The notes under the pieces are model-generated. The model ran no database searches. It was not told the origin of the DNA and worked only from the letters and a program-made list of their open reading frames with translations. 52,193 nt of DNA from positions 1 to 52,193 of the forward strand of contig JANQQZ010000172.1 of the NCBI GenBank assembly GCA_028284805.1. Direction: 5' to 3'. Of this stretch, positions 17,555 to 25,532 are shown in pieces. Each line of letters starts with the position of its first letter. Position 1 is the first letter of the stretch. The stretch comes from Phycisphaerales bacterium (lineage in GTDB: Bacteria; Planctomycetota; Phycisphaerae; Phycisphaerales; UBA1924). The translations under genes were made by a program, and so were the position numbers.

Positions 17555-18325
17555 ATGATGGCCCAGCCTCTCAGCCAATCTGAATCCTTTCCCGCCTTCG
17601 AACTCGCGCCCGACCGGGTCTCGTCGAGCGATGCGTACAGCGAGCGGTTCTCCGGGCCGGCCGGTGCGTACCTGCTCGGGGTCCAGACCCAGGGGCTTCT
17701 GAAGCTGATCGAGCCCCTGGGGCGCGAGCTCCGGATCCTGGATGTAGGCGGGGGGCACGCCCAGTCCGCGATCCCGCTCTCGGACGCGGGGCATCATGTG
17801 ACGATCCTCAACAGCGCCGCTGAGTACGAGTTGAGGGCCCGCCGCGAGTGCGAGGGGCGGAACATCGACTTTCTGAGCGGCCCGCTGGACGCGCCGCCCG
17901 TGGATCCCGGGTCGTACGACCTGGTTCTGGCGCTCCGCATGGTGATGCATATGCCCGACTGGCGAGCGTTCGTGCGTTCGATGTGCTCGAGTGCCGCCCG
18001 GGCCGTGCTGCTGGACTACCCGAGTTGGCGGAGCTGCAACGTGGTGACGCCCTTGTTCTTCGACGCGAAGCGCCGCGTCGAGGGAGGGACGACGCGGGGT
18101 TACGAACTGTTCTGGCCCCGCGAGGTCCGCGAGGCGTTCCTGTCTTGCGGGTTCGAGCAGCGGGCGGTGCACGCGCAGTGCCTGCTGCCGCTCGTCGTGC
18201 ACCGGACGATCGGGCACCCCGGGCTCACCGGCGCGCTGGAATCGGCGGCCCGCGGGCTCGGGCTGACACGCTGGTTCGGTTCGCCCGTACTCACTCTGGC
18301 GGTCCGACGCTCTGAGCTCTCGTGA
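17555..18325 (+). CDS. SAM-dependent class I methyltransferase
   Basis: A 256-residue protein with the SAM-binding motif I (LRILDVGGGHAQSAIPL), an acidic post-I strand (HVTILN) and a motif IV-like DLVLALRMVMHMPDW. The closest general type is a small-molecule or sugar methyltransferase (methyltransferase type 11/12-like). The substrate is not deducible. Its neighbour is a glycosyltransferase whose GTG start overlaps its stop (GTGA), so both probably modify the same glycan or glycolipid. GGAGG abuts a double ATG at 17555 and 17558; either could be used. The open frame extends back to 17375, but that part lies inside the divergent ftsK gene. Confidence 0.83.
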   Translation: MMAQPLSQSESFPAFELAPDRVSSSDAYSERFSGPAGAYLLGVQTQGLLKLIEPLGRELRILDVGGGHAQSAIPLSDAGHHVTILNSAAEYELRARRECEGRNIDFLSGPLDAPPVDPGSYDLVLALRMVMHMPDWRAFVRSMCSSAARAVLLDYPSWRSCNVVTPLFFDAKRRVEGGTTRGYELFWPREVREAFLSCGFEQRAVHAQCLLPLVVHRTIGHPGLTGALESAARGLGLTRWFGSPVLTLAVRRSELS

Positions 18326-19518
18326 CGGACCGACCGCTCCGAGTGCTGATGCTGGCGCCGCAGCCGTTCTTCATCGAGCGGGGCACCCCGATCGCTGTGC
18401 GTGCCGCAGCGGAGACGCTCGCGAACGCGGGGCACCGGGTCGACCTGCTCGTGTACCACCTGGGCGAGGACATCGATCTTCCCGAGAACGTGCGCCTGAT
18501 CCGCATCCCGCCCGTGCTGGGCGTGAAGCAGATGCGTCCGGGGCCCACGGTCTCGAAGCTCCGGTGCCTTGTCGGCTTCCACCGGACCGCGTCGCGGCTC
18601 GCGAAGCGGAACGAGTACGACCTCGTGCACGCGGTCGAGGACGGGGTCTTCGTCGCCCTGCGTCTGCAGAAGAAGCTGGGCCTGCCGTTCGTCTACGACA
18701 TGGACTCACTGATGAGCGAGCAGGTCGCTGAGAAGCCTGGCGTTGGCAGGGCGGCGGCCGCGGTGTTCGCGGTGCTCGAGACGGCGGCGGTGCGCAACGC
18801 GATCCACTGCCTGTGCGTCTGCCCGCATCTGAAGGACGTTGCCAAGCGCGACGCGCCCGACGAGCACCTGACGGTCCTCACCGATTTCCCGCTGGTCGAT
18901 CCGACACCCGCGACGGGCGACGTTGCCGAGCGCGTCGGGCGCGCGCACGACGACGGACGATTGGTCGCGGCCTATGTCGGCAACCTTGAGCCCTACCAGG
19001 GCGTGGGCGACATGCTCGACGCGGCTCGGCGTCTGGGTGATGCCGGCGACCGAGTGCGCCTGCACATCTACGGCGGGCCCTCCGAGACGATGGACGCGAT
19101 GCGCGCCGAGTACACGGACCTGGTCGACGCGGGTGTCGTCGAGTTCTGCGGGTCGATCCCGGTCAGCCGACTCGGTGAGGTCTTGCACTCGTCCGACATC
19201 CTGCTCTCGCCGCGCAAGGTGGGCACGAACACGCCCATGAAGCTCTACGGGTACCTCGCTTCGGGCAAGCCTGTGCTTGCGACGAGCATCCTCTCGCACA
19301 CGCAGGTGCTCGAAGACACGCACGCCGAGTTGGTCGATCCGAACCCGCGAGCCCTCGCCGAAGGGCTGGCGAGGCTGGTCGGGGACGAGCCCCGTCGGCG
19401 CCGTCTCGGGCAGGCGGGTGCGAGGCTGGTCGAGCAGAAGCACAGCCGGGCGGCCTTCGAGCGGACGCTGACCGGTGTCTACCGGGCGATCGCCCACGCC
19501 CTTTCCAAGCCCGGTTGA
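18322..19518 (+). CDS. Glycosyltransferase family 4 (GT-B fold)
   Basis: A 398-residue retaining-type glycosyltransferase. The N-terminal acceptor domain begins RVLMLAPQPFFIERGTPIAV, the Gly/Pro-rich opening of many GT4 enzymes, followed by NEYDLVHAVEDGVF. The C-terminal nucleotide-sugar domain has VAAYVGNLEPYQGVGDML and the donor-binding segment SPRKVGTNTPMKLYGYLASG at about 295-315, where most GT4 enzymes have an E-x7-E motif. It probably acts at the inner face of the inner membrane on a lipid-linked or exopolysaccharide precursor. Donor and acceptor are unknown. It is translationally coupled to the methyltransferase. Confidence 0.9.
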   Translation: MTDRPLRVLMLAPQPFFIERGTPIAVRAAAETLANAGHRVDLLVYHLGEDIDLPENVRLIRIPPVLGVKQMRPGPTVSKLRCLVGFHRTASRLAKRNEYDLVHAVEDGVFVALRLQKKLGLPFVYDMDSLMSEQVAEKPGVGRAAAAVFAVLETAAVRNAIHCLCVCPHLKDVAKRDAPDEHLTVLTDFPLVDPTPATGDVAERVGRAHDDGRLVAAYVGNLEPYQGVGDMLDAARRLGDAGDRVRLHIYGGPSETMDAMRAEYTDLVDAGVVEFCGSIPVSRLGEVLHSSDILLSPRKVGTNTPMKLYGYLASGKPVLATSILSHTQVLEDTHAELVDPNPRALAEGLARLVGDEPRRRRLGQAGARLVEQKHSRAAFERTLTGVYRAIAHALSKPG

Positions 19519-19550
19519 CCCCGCCACTGGCCTCTCCCGCAATATGTTTG

Positions 19551-19556
19551 TATAAT
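19551..19556 (+). promoter_or_regulatory. Consensus -10 box just before yifB
   Basis: A perfect TATAAT lies only six bases before the ATG at 19563. No Shine-Dalgarno can fit between, and no good -35 is seen at the usual spacing. Transcription would begin at or within a few bases of the start codon, giving a leaderless message. Confidence 0.55.
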
Positions 19557-19562
19557 GTGCGG

Positions 19563-21095
19563 ATGCTTGCTCGGGTTCAGTCAGCGCTTCTTCAGGGTAT
19601 CGATGCCCTCTCGTGCGAGGTCGAGGTCGATGTGGACGACATCGGGCTCGACTCGGCCGCGATCGTGGGGCTGCCTGACGCGGCCGTCCGCGAGTCGATC
19701 GACCGCGTGCGATCAGCCCTGGGCAACAGCGGGTATGGGTTCCCGAATGGCAAGACGCTGATCAACCTTGCCCCGGCGGTGATGCGGAAGGAGGGCCCGG
19801 TCTACGACCTCCCGATCGCGGTGGGGCTGATGCTGTGCCAGGGCATGGTGCCTCCGGCATCGACGGGGTTGGATCACCGCAGGTACCTGTTCGCGGGCGA
19901 GCTGGCGCTCGACGGTCGGCTCCGCCCGACCCGCGGGGCGATCGCGTTGGCGTCTCTCGCGCACCAGAAGGGTTTCGAGGGCCTCGTCCTGCCGGCCGAC
20001 AACGCGAGGGAGGCCGCGGTCGTCGCAGGCGGGGGCCAGCCCCTCCAGATCATCGGCGCCCACACGCTGAGCGAGGTCGCGTGCCTGCTGACGGGCGCGA
20101 TGGAGCCCGACCCGGTGCCGCCCGTGGATGTCGAGGGCATGCTGGCGTCTGCCGAAGCGCCGATCGATTTCGCGGAGATCAAGGGGCAGGAGTCGGTCAA
20201 GCGTGCGGCGGTGATCGCGGCGGCAGGGGGGCACAACCTGCTCATGCTGGGCCCCGCGGGCACGGGCAAGACGATGGTCGCCCGGGCGCTGCCGGGGATT
20301 CTGCCTCCGATGTCGCCTGGCGAGGCGATCGAGGTGACGCGGGTGTACTCGGCCGCGGGCGAGCTGGCGCACGACGAGGGGCTGGTGCGCGTGCGCCCCG
20401 TCCGCACGCCGCACCACACCGCGTCGGCACCGGCGATCGTTGGTGGTGGGGTGATCCCCAGGCCAGGCGAGATCTCGCTGGCGCACCGGGGGGTGCTCTT
20501 CCTCGACGAGTTGCCCGAGTTTGGTCGCTCCGTGCTCGAGACACTCCGTCAGCCCTTGGAGGACCATGTCGTCACGATCAGCCGGGCGCACGGGTCGCTT
20601 CGGTTCCCGGCGGACTTCATGCTGGTCGCGGCGATGAACCCGACGCCCCGGGGCGATGTCGCAGCCGGCGAGGTCGGGCAGCGCGAGATGGACCGGTACC
20701 TGTCGAGGCTCTCGGGCCCGCTGCTCGACCGGATCGACCTGCACGTCGAGGCCCCCCGCGTCCCGTTCGACGAGTTGGCGTCGGCCCCGACGGGGACGGG
20801 AACGTCCCACATGCGCGAGGCCGTCGCAGGGGCCCGGGCCTATCAGAGCCAGCGGCAGACCGTGGCGAACGCACGGCTGAGCGGAAAGGCTCTCGACGAG
20901 CACGCGCCCATGAGCGAGGAGGCCTCGACCCTGCTGCGCCGGGCGCTCACGGAACTGGGCTTGTCTGCGAGGTCCTATGACAAGATCCGGCGGATCGCGC
21001 GGACGATCGCGGACCTGGATCGCGACCCCGAGATCGCGGTGCCGCACATCGCCGAGGCGATCGGGTATCGGCTGCTTGGGCGGGCGGCGGTCTGA
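19563..21095 (+). CDS. comM: YifB/ComM-family Mg-chelatase-like AAA+ ATPase
   Basis: A 510-residue protein, standard for the family. It has an N-terminal ChlI-type domain (residues 1-170: GLDSAAIVGLPDAAVRES, NLAPAVMRKEGPVYDLPIAV), then an AAA+ core with Walker A GPAGTGKT near 230, the PVRTPHHTASAPAIVGGG segment, Walker B LFLDELPEF near 312 and AAMNPTPRG as sensor region. The C-terminal helical domain ends with DRDPEIAVPHIAEAIGYR. ComM drives branch migration during natural transformation in proteobacteria, and the role elsewhere is less clear. The usual Cys-rich insertion after the MNPxP motif is replaced by RGDVAAGEVGQREMDRY. ATG 19563 matches the family start (MLARVQSALL). Confidence 0.94.
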   Translation: MLARVQSALLQGIDALSCEVEVDVDDIGLDSAAIVGLPDAAVRESIDRVRSALGNSGYGFPNGKTLINLAPAVMRKEGPVYDLPIAVGLMLCQGMVPPASTGLDHRRYLFAGELALDGRLRPTRGAIALASLAHQKGFEGLVLPADNAREAAVVAGGGQPLQIIGAHTLSEVACLLTGAMEPDPVPPVDVEGMLASAEAPIDFAEIKGQESVKRAAVIAAAGGHNLLMLGPAGTGKTMVARALPGILPPMSPGEAIEVTRVYSAAGELAHDEGLVRVRPVRTPHHTASAPAIVGGGVIPRPGEISLAHRGVLFLDELPEFGRSVLETLRQPLEDHVVTISRAHGSLRFPADFMLVAAMNPTPRGDVAAGEVGQREMDRYLSRLSGPLLDRIDLHVEAPRVPFDELASAPTGTGTSHMREAVAGARAYQSQRQTVANARLSGKALDEHAPMSEEASTLLRRALTELGLSARSYDKIRRIARTIADLDRDPEIAVPHIAEAIGYRLLGRAAV

Positions 21096-21197
21096 CGAAT
21101 CGCCATCTTTGGGCCCTGGAGACCACCCCTCTCAGCAACGTCGGAAGAGCCCTTTGGTGAGTCAGTGCTCACCGCGGCCGTCGGTTCACTCCAGGGG

Positions 21198-21365
21198 TTA
21201 GTGTGCAACGCCGCCGTCGTCATCGCTGCGATTCCGCCGCATTGAGATGCAGGCGATCGCCACGTGCATGCCGGCGATGAGCACGACCGGAAACTTATAA
21301 CCAACCATGTCGCAGTACACGATGTAGGCACCGGCGAGACCAAAATTCAGAGTCAACCCAAGCAT
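21198..21365 (-). CDS. Small (55-residue) putative membrane protein
   Basis: Unrecognised family. ATG 21365 is preceded by a strong GGAGG (21370-21374) at 4-base spacing, and the frame closes with TAA at 21198-21200. The product has two hydrophobic stretches, LGLTLNFGLAGAYIVYC and FPVVLIAGMHVAIACI, separated by DMVGYK. It ends in a basic-then-acidic tail, SMRRNRSDDDGGVAH. This is the expected layout of a two-helix inner-membrane miniprotein with its tail in the cytoplasm. A Fur-box-like palindrome lies about 113 bases upstream. An overlapping 65-residue frame at 21295-21492 on the same strand lacks a Shine-Dalgarno and is less hydrophobic. I consider this a real gene with moderate confidence. 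Confidence 0.55.
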   Translation of the reverse strand: MLGLTLNFGLAGAYIVYCDMVGYKFPVVLIAGMHVAIACISMRRNRSDDDGGVAH

Positions 21366-21477
21366 GTCGCCTCCAATCTGAATTCGCCACGATGCGGTAA
21401 TTGTACCGATTTTTCGTGCTTACTCTGGCGGTGACACCTGTTTTGCTGGTGGATACTGCAGGTAGGACGCGAAAGAT

Positions 21478-21496
21478 ACTAATGATAGTCATTATA
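21478..21496 (-). promoter_or_regulatory. Fur-box-like palindrome
   Basis: The 19 bases actaatgatagtcattata match 15 of 19 positions of the classical Fur consensus GATAATGATAATCATTATC. The core is a perfect inverted repeat, TAATGA-tag-TCATTA. A TATAAT can be read on either strand at its right end. It could control the small membrane protein at 21198-21365 or, less likely, the gene starting at 21764. Confidence 0.45.
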
Positions 21497-21763
21497 ATTT
21501 AGTTATATTTCAAGCATGGGAGTGTCGCGTGCGTGATGGGGCGGACTTGCGGTTCAGACGCGAGCGTTGTACGTGGTAACTGTGTGCCAGACCTGTCCTG
21601 AATGTTTCAGACGGACGTGAGACCTATTTGAAACGCATCGCAGATCTGTCGTGCCCGCGTTTGACATCTTTGTCATCCTCCGTTAGCTTGTGCCGGTTTG
21701 ATGGCGGAATTGTAGTTTCAGACGCTTTAATTAAAGATTCTTCTATCTATTGAGACGGTTCGG

Positions 21764-22468
21764 ATGGTAAAGGACAACTTCTATTTGCCACAGGACCTGC
21801 ATGACCTCGTGCAGGCGTTGCGCGACCGAGTTTCCTCAGACAAGGAGGGTGAACGGAAGCTCTCGCTTAGCGAAGCCGTCAAGGCAGCCGTTTTGCTGTA
21901 CACCCCCGGCGCTGCCGAGGAGTTTCCGGTTCGACACAGGGAGGGTGATCCGCTCCCTCTGCAGCCGTCGGTGAGCCAGCGGGTCCGGGCGATCGTGCGG
22001 CTCATCCGGAAGACACGGAAGCAGAACAGTATGGAGTTTTCGAAGATCAGCTCCGTTTACGAAGAGGCTCTGTGTCGGTACCTCTCGGCGAACGCTGCGG
22101 CTTACGGGCTAACCGCTGACCAGCAGGCGCTGCTGGGCTACTCAAAGCCGTTCAGGGGCACCATCCCGCAGGACGAAATCAAAGAGCTGCACGCGGCCCT
22201 AAATCAGCCGCAGATCTTGCGGAAGCGGATCGCGTCGGTGAGGGGTATCGATCTGGACAACGCCCCTCTGGCGGACGAGGTTGAGCAGGCGCTCTCAGCC
22301 GCGGTCGATGAGGTGCGAGCTACCGCGAAACGCACCACGCCCACGTTGATCTTGATGACGGCGGAGAATTTCCTCGGCGCGAAGGATTCGACAAGGCCGC
22401 CCGTGGAGCGGGGCATCATGGTTTGTGAGCGATGGAAAGCGGCCCATCTGCTTGTTGCCGACATTTAG
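21764..22468 (+). CDS. Hypothetical protein, possible ribbon-helix-helix N-terminus
   Basis: A 234-residue protein I do not recognise. The first 45 residues (FYLPQDLHDLVQALRDRV, then LSLSEAVKAAVLLY) have the strand-helix-helix spacing of ribbon-helix-helix DNA-binding proteins. The rest is mostly helical and charged with no catalytic signature. It has no signal peptide or membrane segment. Its codon use is visibly less GC-biased than its neighbours (TTT, TTG and AAA occur), and it sits in the AT-richer patch, which suggests recent acquisition or an orphan gene. No Shine-Dalgarno precedes ATG 21764. It converges on the small gene at 22530. Confidence 0.7.
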   Translation: MVKDNFYLPQDLHDLVQALRDRVSSDKEGERKLSLSEAVKAAVLLYTPGAAEEFPVRHREGDPLPLQPSVSQRVRAIVRLIRKTRKQNSMEFSKISSVYEEALCRYLSANAAAYGLTADQQALLGYSKPFRGTIPQDEIKELHAALNQPQILRKRIASVRGIDLDNAPLADEVEQALSAAVDEVRATAKRTTPTLILMTAENFLGAKDSTRPPVERGIMVCERWKAAHLLVADI

Positions 22469-22529
22469 GACTAGTCCCTGCGATCAAGTCGCTGCCGCCT
22501 CTTCCCGCTTTTGTTCCGTGATCTGGACG

Positions 22530-22805
22530 CTACCTGTTGGCGACAGCATGCCTGAGGTTTGGCGGACAGTCGTCGAGCTTCCCCGCCGTTGCAAGTACCG
22601 AGTAGGCCCACTCGATCTCATTGCGCAGCTCTGCGGGCAGCGCATCGAGGTACCGGTCTGGATCGCATCGCAGCAGTACGCTGTGATCGACGCTCGACAG
22701 CCGCCACCCTCCCCAGTTCTTCGGTGACCCCAAAGAACGCCAGGTGTCCCAGTCTTCCCTGATGCTCTCGTACTTCCCTTGAAGCACTTGCTCGGTCGCT
22801 TCCAT
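22530..22805 (-). CDS. Small hypothetical protein (91 residues)
   Basis: The start ATG 22805 has a textbook GGAGG six bases upstream, which decides this frame against a longer overlapping frame (22484-23146) with unlikely composition. The 91-residue product is soluble, Trp-rich (five Trp in about 50 residues: EDWDTWRSLGSPKNWGGWRL) and negatively charged. It has no known motif and two Cys. It lies in the same AT-richer patch as the preceding orphan. The function is unknown. It may be part of a small acquired cassette or an old orphan. Confidence 0.6.
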   Translation of the reverse strand: MEATEQVLQGKYESIREDWDTWRSLGSPKNWGGWRLSSVDHSVLLRCDPDRYLDALPAELRNEIEWAYSVLATAGKLDDCPPNLRHAVANR

Positions 22806-23078
22806 GCGACGCCTCCTCGATGTTGTAGGGTCGGGTACCTTGTACCACCACTGATGGTGGACGTCAAGAACACGCATCGCGGCTCTATTGCATAGCCAGC
22901 ATGCATGTTTGAATTGCGTTTGGATTGGTGCCCTTCCGTGAGAGCCACGGAACGTCTGGCAGGTGGCATGCTTGCAGCAAGGCTCTTGCTCGTACGGGCG
23001 ACTACAGCATGGCGGATTGACCTCTCGGCTACCCTCGCGCCTAGGCCTTGACGCTGATCGGATGCGAGAGGAACAATA
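22806..23078. other. Intergenic region upstream of the M1-like peptidase
   Basis: Divergent spacer of 273 bases. It holds the Shine-Dalgarno of the minus-strand gene and a 7-base-pair hairpin (TTCCGTG at 22934-22940 with CACGGAA at 22946-22952). The promoters for both flanking genes presumably lie here, but I cannot point to convincing -35/-10 pairs. Confidence 0.4.
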
Positions 23079-25019
23079 ATGCGCGTGATCGTGATACTAG
23101 TTTCTGGGCTCCTAGCGGCGTCACCGGCCGCACAACCCGAGAGCATCTTCGAGCCGTTCGGCTGGCCGCACCGCGACCCGGTCCGGCTGGCGTCGGGGGC
23201 GCCCGGTCCTGGCTACTGGCAGAACCGGGCGAGCTACGACATCAACGTCACGCTCGGTCCCGAGTCGCGCGAGGTCGCGGGGAGCCTGACGTGCACGTAC
23301 GAGAACCACTCGCCGCACAAGCTGGCGTTCCTCTGGCTGAATCTCGAGCAGAACGCGTTCACGCCCGGCTCGATCGGGAACCGTGCGCTCGCGCCCGGGA
23401 TGTGGTGGCGGGTGCCGCCTGACTTCGAGGGCGGGTTCCGTCTGGGCGACGCGGCGGTCGACGGCATGCTCGTCGAGGTCGACGTGTACGACACGCTCGG
23501 GCGGATCACGCTGCCGACGCCGCTGCTGCCGGGCGAGTCGCTGACGCTCGAGCTCGAGTTCGCGATGACGATCCCCCCGCGCGGGCGGCTGGGGGTGTAC
23601 GAGGCCGAGGCGGGCGAGGTCTTCCAGCTCGCGCACTGGTTCCCAAACATCGCCAAGTACGACGACATCCACGGGTGGAACATCCTGCCCCACGAGGGCG
23701 ACGGCGAGTTCTACACCGACTTCGGTGACTACACGATCGAGATCACCGTGCCCGCGGATCACATCGTGGCGTGCTCGGGCGAGTTGGTGAACCAGGAGGA
23801 GGTGCTGACCGCCGAGCAGCGCGAGCGGCTGGCGAAGGCGTACACGACGACCGAGGCCGTCGTCATCCGCGACTTCGACGAGATCCCCGCCGAGCCGTCG
23901 ACCGAGACGCGCACGTGGCGCTTCCGGGCGGAGAACGTGCGGACGGTGGCCTGGGCATCGAGCCGCGCGTTCCGATGGGACGCGGCGATCGCCGCAGAGG
24001 GCCGGCCCGTGCTGTGCCAGGCGTTCTACCCCGAGGAGGGCAACGGGACCGAGGGCGACCCGGGCTGGAACGCGGCCGTCGAGTACGGCCAGCACTCCAT
24101 CAACTACTACAGCGAGTGGCTGAGCGAGTACCCCTATCCGACCGCGACCAACGTGGGAGGCGTAGTCGGGGGCATGGAGTACCCGCAGATCGTGTTCTGC
24201 TCGATCGACCGCGACCCGCGGAGCCTCTTCGGCGTGACCGACCACGAGTTCGGCCACATGTGGTTCCCGATGATCGTCAACACCGACGAGCGGCGTCACG
24301 CGTGGATGGACGAGGGGATCGACTCGTTCATCAACCACTACAGCTTCAGCGACTACTGGGACGAGCCCCGGCGTCTCGGCGACCCCGACTTCATCGTGAA
24401 GGAGGAGCAGGTCAACACGCCCCAGCCGATCATGACCTTTCCGGATCGCGTGCGTCAGGGCGACCTGGGGTACCTGGCGTATTCGAAGCCCGGCTACGCG
24501 ATGCGCGTGCTGCGTGAGTACGTGCTGGGCGAGGAGCGGTTCGACGAGGCGTTCCGAGAGTACGTGCGTCGGTGGTCGTTCAAGAGCCCGCAGCCGGAGG
24601 ACTTCTTCCGCACGATGGAGGACGCGGCGGGCGCCGATCTCGGTTGGTTCTGGCGAGGCTGGTTCTACGAGGCAGCGGCGTTCGACCAGGGGGTGTACGA
24701 CATCGACGCCGAGCCCCGCCGCGGGCGGCTCAGCGTGACCATCGCAAACTACGAGCGGATGGTCATGCCGATCGAGCTTGCGATCGCGTACACGGATGGC
24801 TCAAGCGAGCGGAAACGTGTCCCGGTGCAGGCGTGGACCAATGGGCCGACGTTCACCGTGTCGTGGCCCGCTGAGGGGCGATCGATCGCGCGGGTCGAGA
24901 TCGATCCGGACGTGATGCTGCCCGACATCGACCGTGAGGACAACGTGTGGGAGGCCGAAGGCGATGCGCCGGGCGAGACGCTCGAGGAAGCGGCCTTGGA
25001 GATCCCCGCGGAGGACTAA
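23079..25019 (+). CDS. Secreted M1-family-like zinc metallopeptidase
   Basis: A 646-residue protein with a short signal peptide (MRVIVILVSGLLAASPAAQ). An N-terminal beta domain includes GYWQNRASYDINVTLGPESR. The catalytic part has the M1 gluzincin pattern HEFGH at 389-393, with Glu412 exactly 18 residues after the second His (HExxH-x18-E). The exopeptidase motif usually GAMEN reads GGMEY, so N-terminal amine recognition may differ. The C-terminal part is a beta/helical tail. It probably trims peptides in the periplasm or outside the cell. AGAGGA seven bases before ATG 23079 is a good Shine-Dalgarno. It is monocistronic and converges on pgpA three bases later. Confidence 0.9.
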   Translation: MRVIVILVSGLLAASPAAQPESIFEPFGWPHRDPVRLASGAPGPGYWQNRASYDINVTLGPESREVAGSLTCTYENHSPHKLAFLWLNLEQNAFTPGSIGNRALAPGMWWRVPPDFEGGFRLGDAAVDGMLVEVDVYDTLGRITLPTPLLPGESLTLELEFAMTIPPRGRLGVYEAEAGEVFQLAHWFPNIAKYDDIHGWNILPHEGDGEFYTDFGDYTIEITVPADHIVACSGELVNQEEVLTAEQRERLAKAYTTTEAVVIRDFDEIPAEPSTETRTWRFRAENVRTVAWASSRAFRWDAAIAAEGRPVLCQAFYPEEGNGTEGDPGWNAAVEYGQHSINYYSEWLSEYPYPTATNVGGVVGGMEYPQIVFCSIDRDPRSLFGVTDHEFGHMWFPMIVNTDERRHAWMDEGIDSFINHYSFSDYWDEPRRLGDPDFIVKEEQVNTPQPIMTFPDRVRQGDLGYLAYSKPGYAMRVLREYVLGEERFDEAFREYVRRWSFKSPQPEDFFRTMEDAAGADLGWFWRGWFYEAAAFDQGVYDIDAEPRRGRLSVTIANYERMVMPIELAIAYTDGSSERKRVPVQAWTNGPTFTVSWPAEGRSIARVEIDPDVMLPDIDREDNVWEAEGDAPGETLEEAALEIPAED

Positions 25020-25022
25020 GCC

Positions 25023-25532
25023 TCAGCCGAGCCCGATGTGCGAGGCCCCGAGCACGATCAGGAAGGCGTAGAACCCCGCGAACAAATCGTCGATCAGCAC
25101 GCCCCAGCCCGCGGCGAGCTTCTGCGTGCGGTCGGCGGGCCAGGGCTTGACGATGTCCATCGCGCGGAAGGCGAGGAACGACAGCAGCAGGGTGTTGGCG
25201 GTCGCGAGCGGCGTGGCGAGCGCGGCCTCGGGCAGCAACGACAGAAACAGCAGCGTGACGCACTGGCCCGCGGTCTCGTCGGCGACGATGCTGCCGTGGT
25301 CCTTCTTGCCGAAGACCGCCTCGGCGAGGTCGCCCTGGGCTATGCACGCGCCCGAGAAGACCAGCATGACCGCGAGCAGCGCCGCCTCGAACCAGCCCGA
25401 ACCCGGTGCGATGCCAGCGGCGATCAGCACCGCGGCGAGCACGACCGGGGGCATCGAGCCCCAGGTGCCCGGCGCGGGGCGGAGCCGGCCCAGGCCGAAG
25501 ACGGTGAGCAGCGGGAGGCGGGGTGTTTCCAT
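25023..25532 (-). CDS. pgpA: Phosphatidylglycerophosphatase A
   Basis: Removes the phosphate from phosphatidylglycerol phosphate to make phosphatidylglycerol. The 169 residues carry the PgpA signatures GLGRLRPAPGTWGSMP, the acidic DETAGQ, AFRAMDIVKPWPADR and GWGVLIDDLFAG, interspersed with about four membrane helices. Its ATG directly abuts the TAG stop of pgsA (25533-25535), so translation is probably coupled. The gene pair thus encodes two successive enzymes of the same lipid pathway. Confidence 0.93.
   Translation of the reverse strand: METPRLPLLTVFGLGRLRPAPGTWGSMPPVVLAAVLIAAGIAPGSGWFEAALLAVMLVFSGACIAQGDLAEAVFGKKDHGSIVADETAGQCVTLLFLSLLPEAALATPLATANTLLLSFLAFRAMDIVKPWPADRTQKLAAGWGVLIDDLFAGFYAFLIVLGASHIGLG

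Larger units (their letters stand above)
21096..21763. other. AT-richer intergenic region with small ORF and palindrome
   Basis: Apart from the small minus-strand gene and the palindrome listed separately, this 668-base stretch holds no convincing coding frame. Its base composition drops sharply: around 21480-21515 and 21720-21750 it is mostly A/T, against two-thirds GC elsewhere. There are no tRNA-like cloverleaf ends and no transposase remnants that I can see. Confidence 0.6.

Noticed and set aside
21295-21492. 65-codon minus-strand frame overlapping the small membrane protein
   Set aside because: No Shine-Dalgarno, and it starts inside the Fur-like palindrome. The 55-residue frame is better supported.
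22484-23146. 220-codon minus-strand frame
   Set aside because: Unlikely composition. The overlapping 91-residue frame has a perfect Shine-Dalgarno and a plausible globular sequence.
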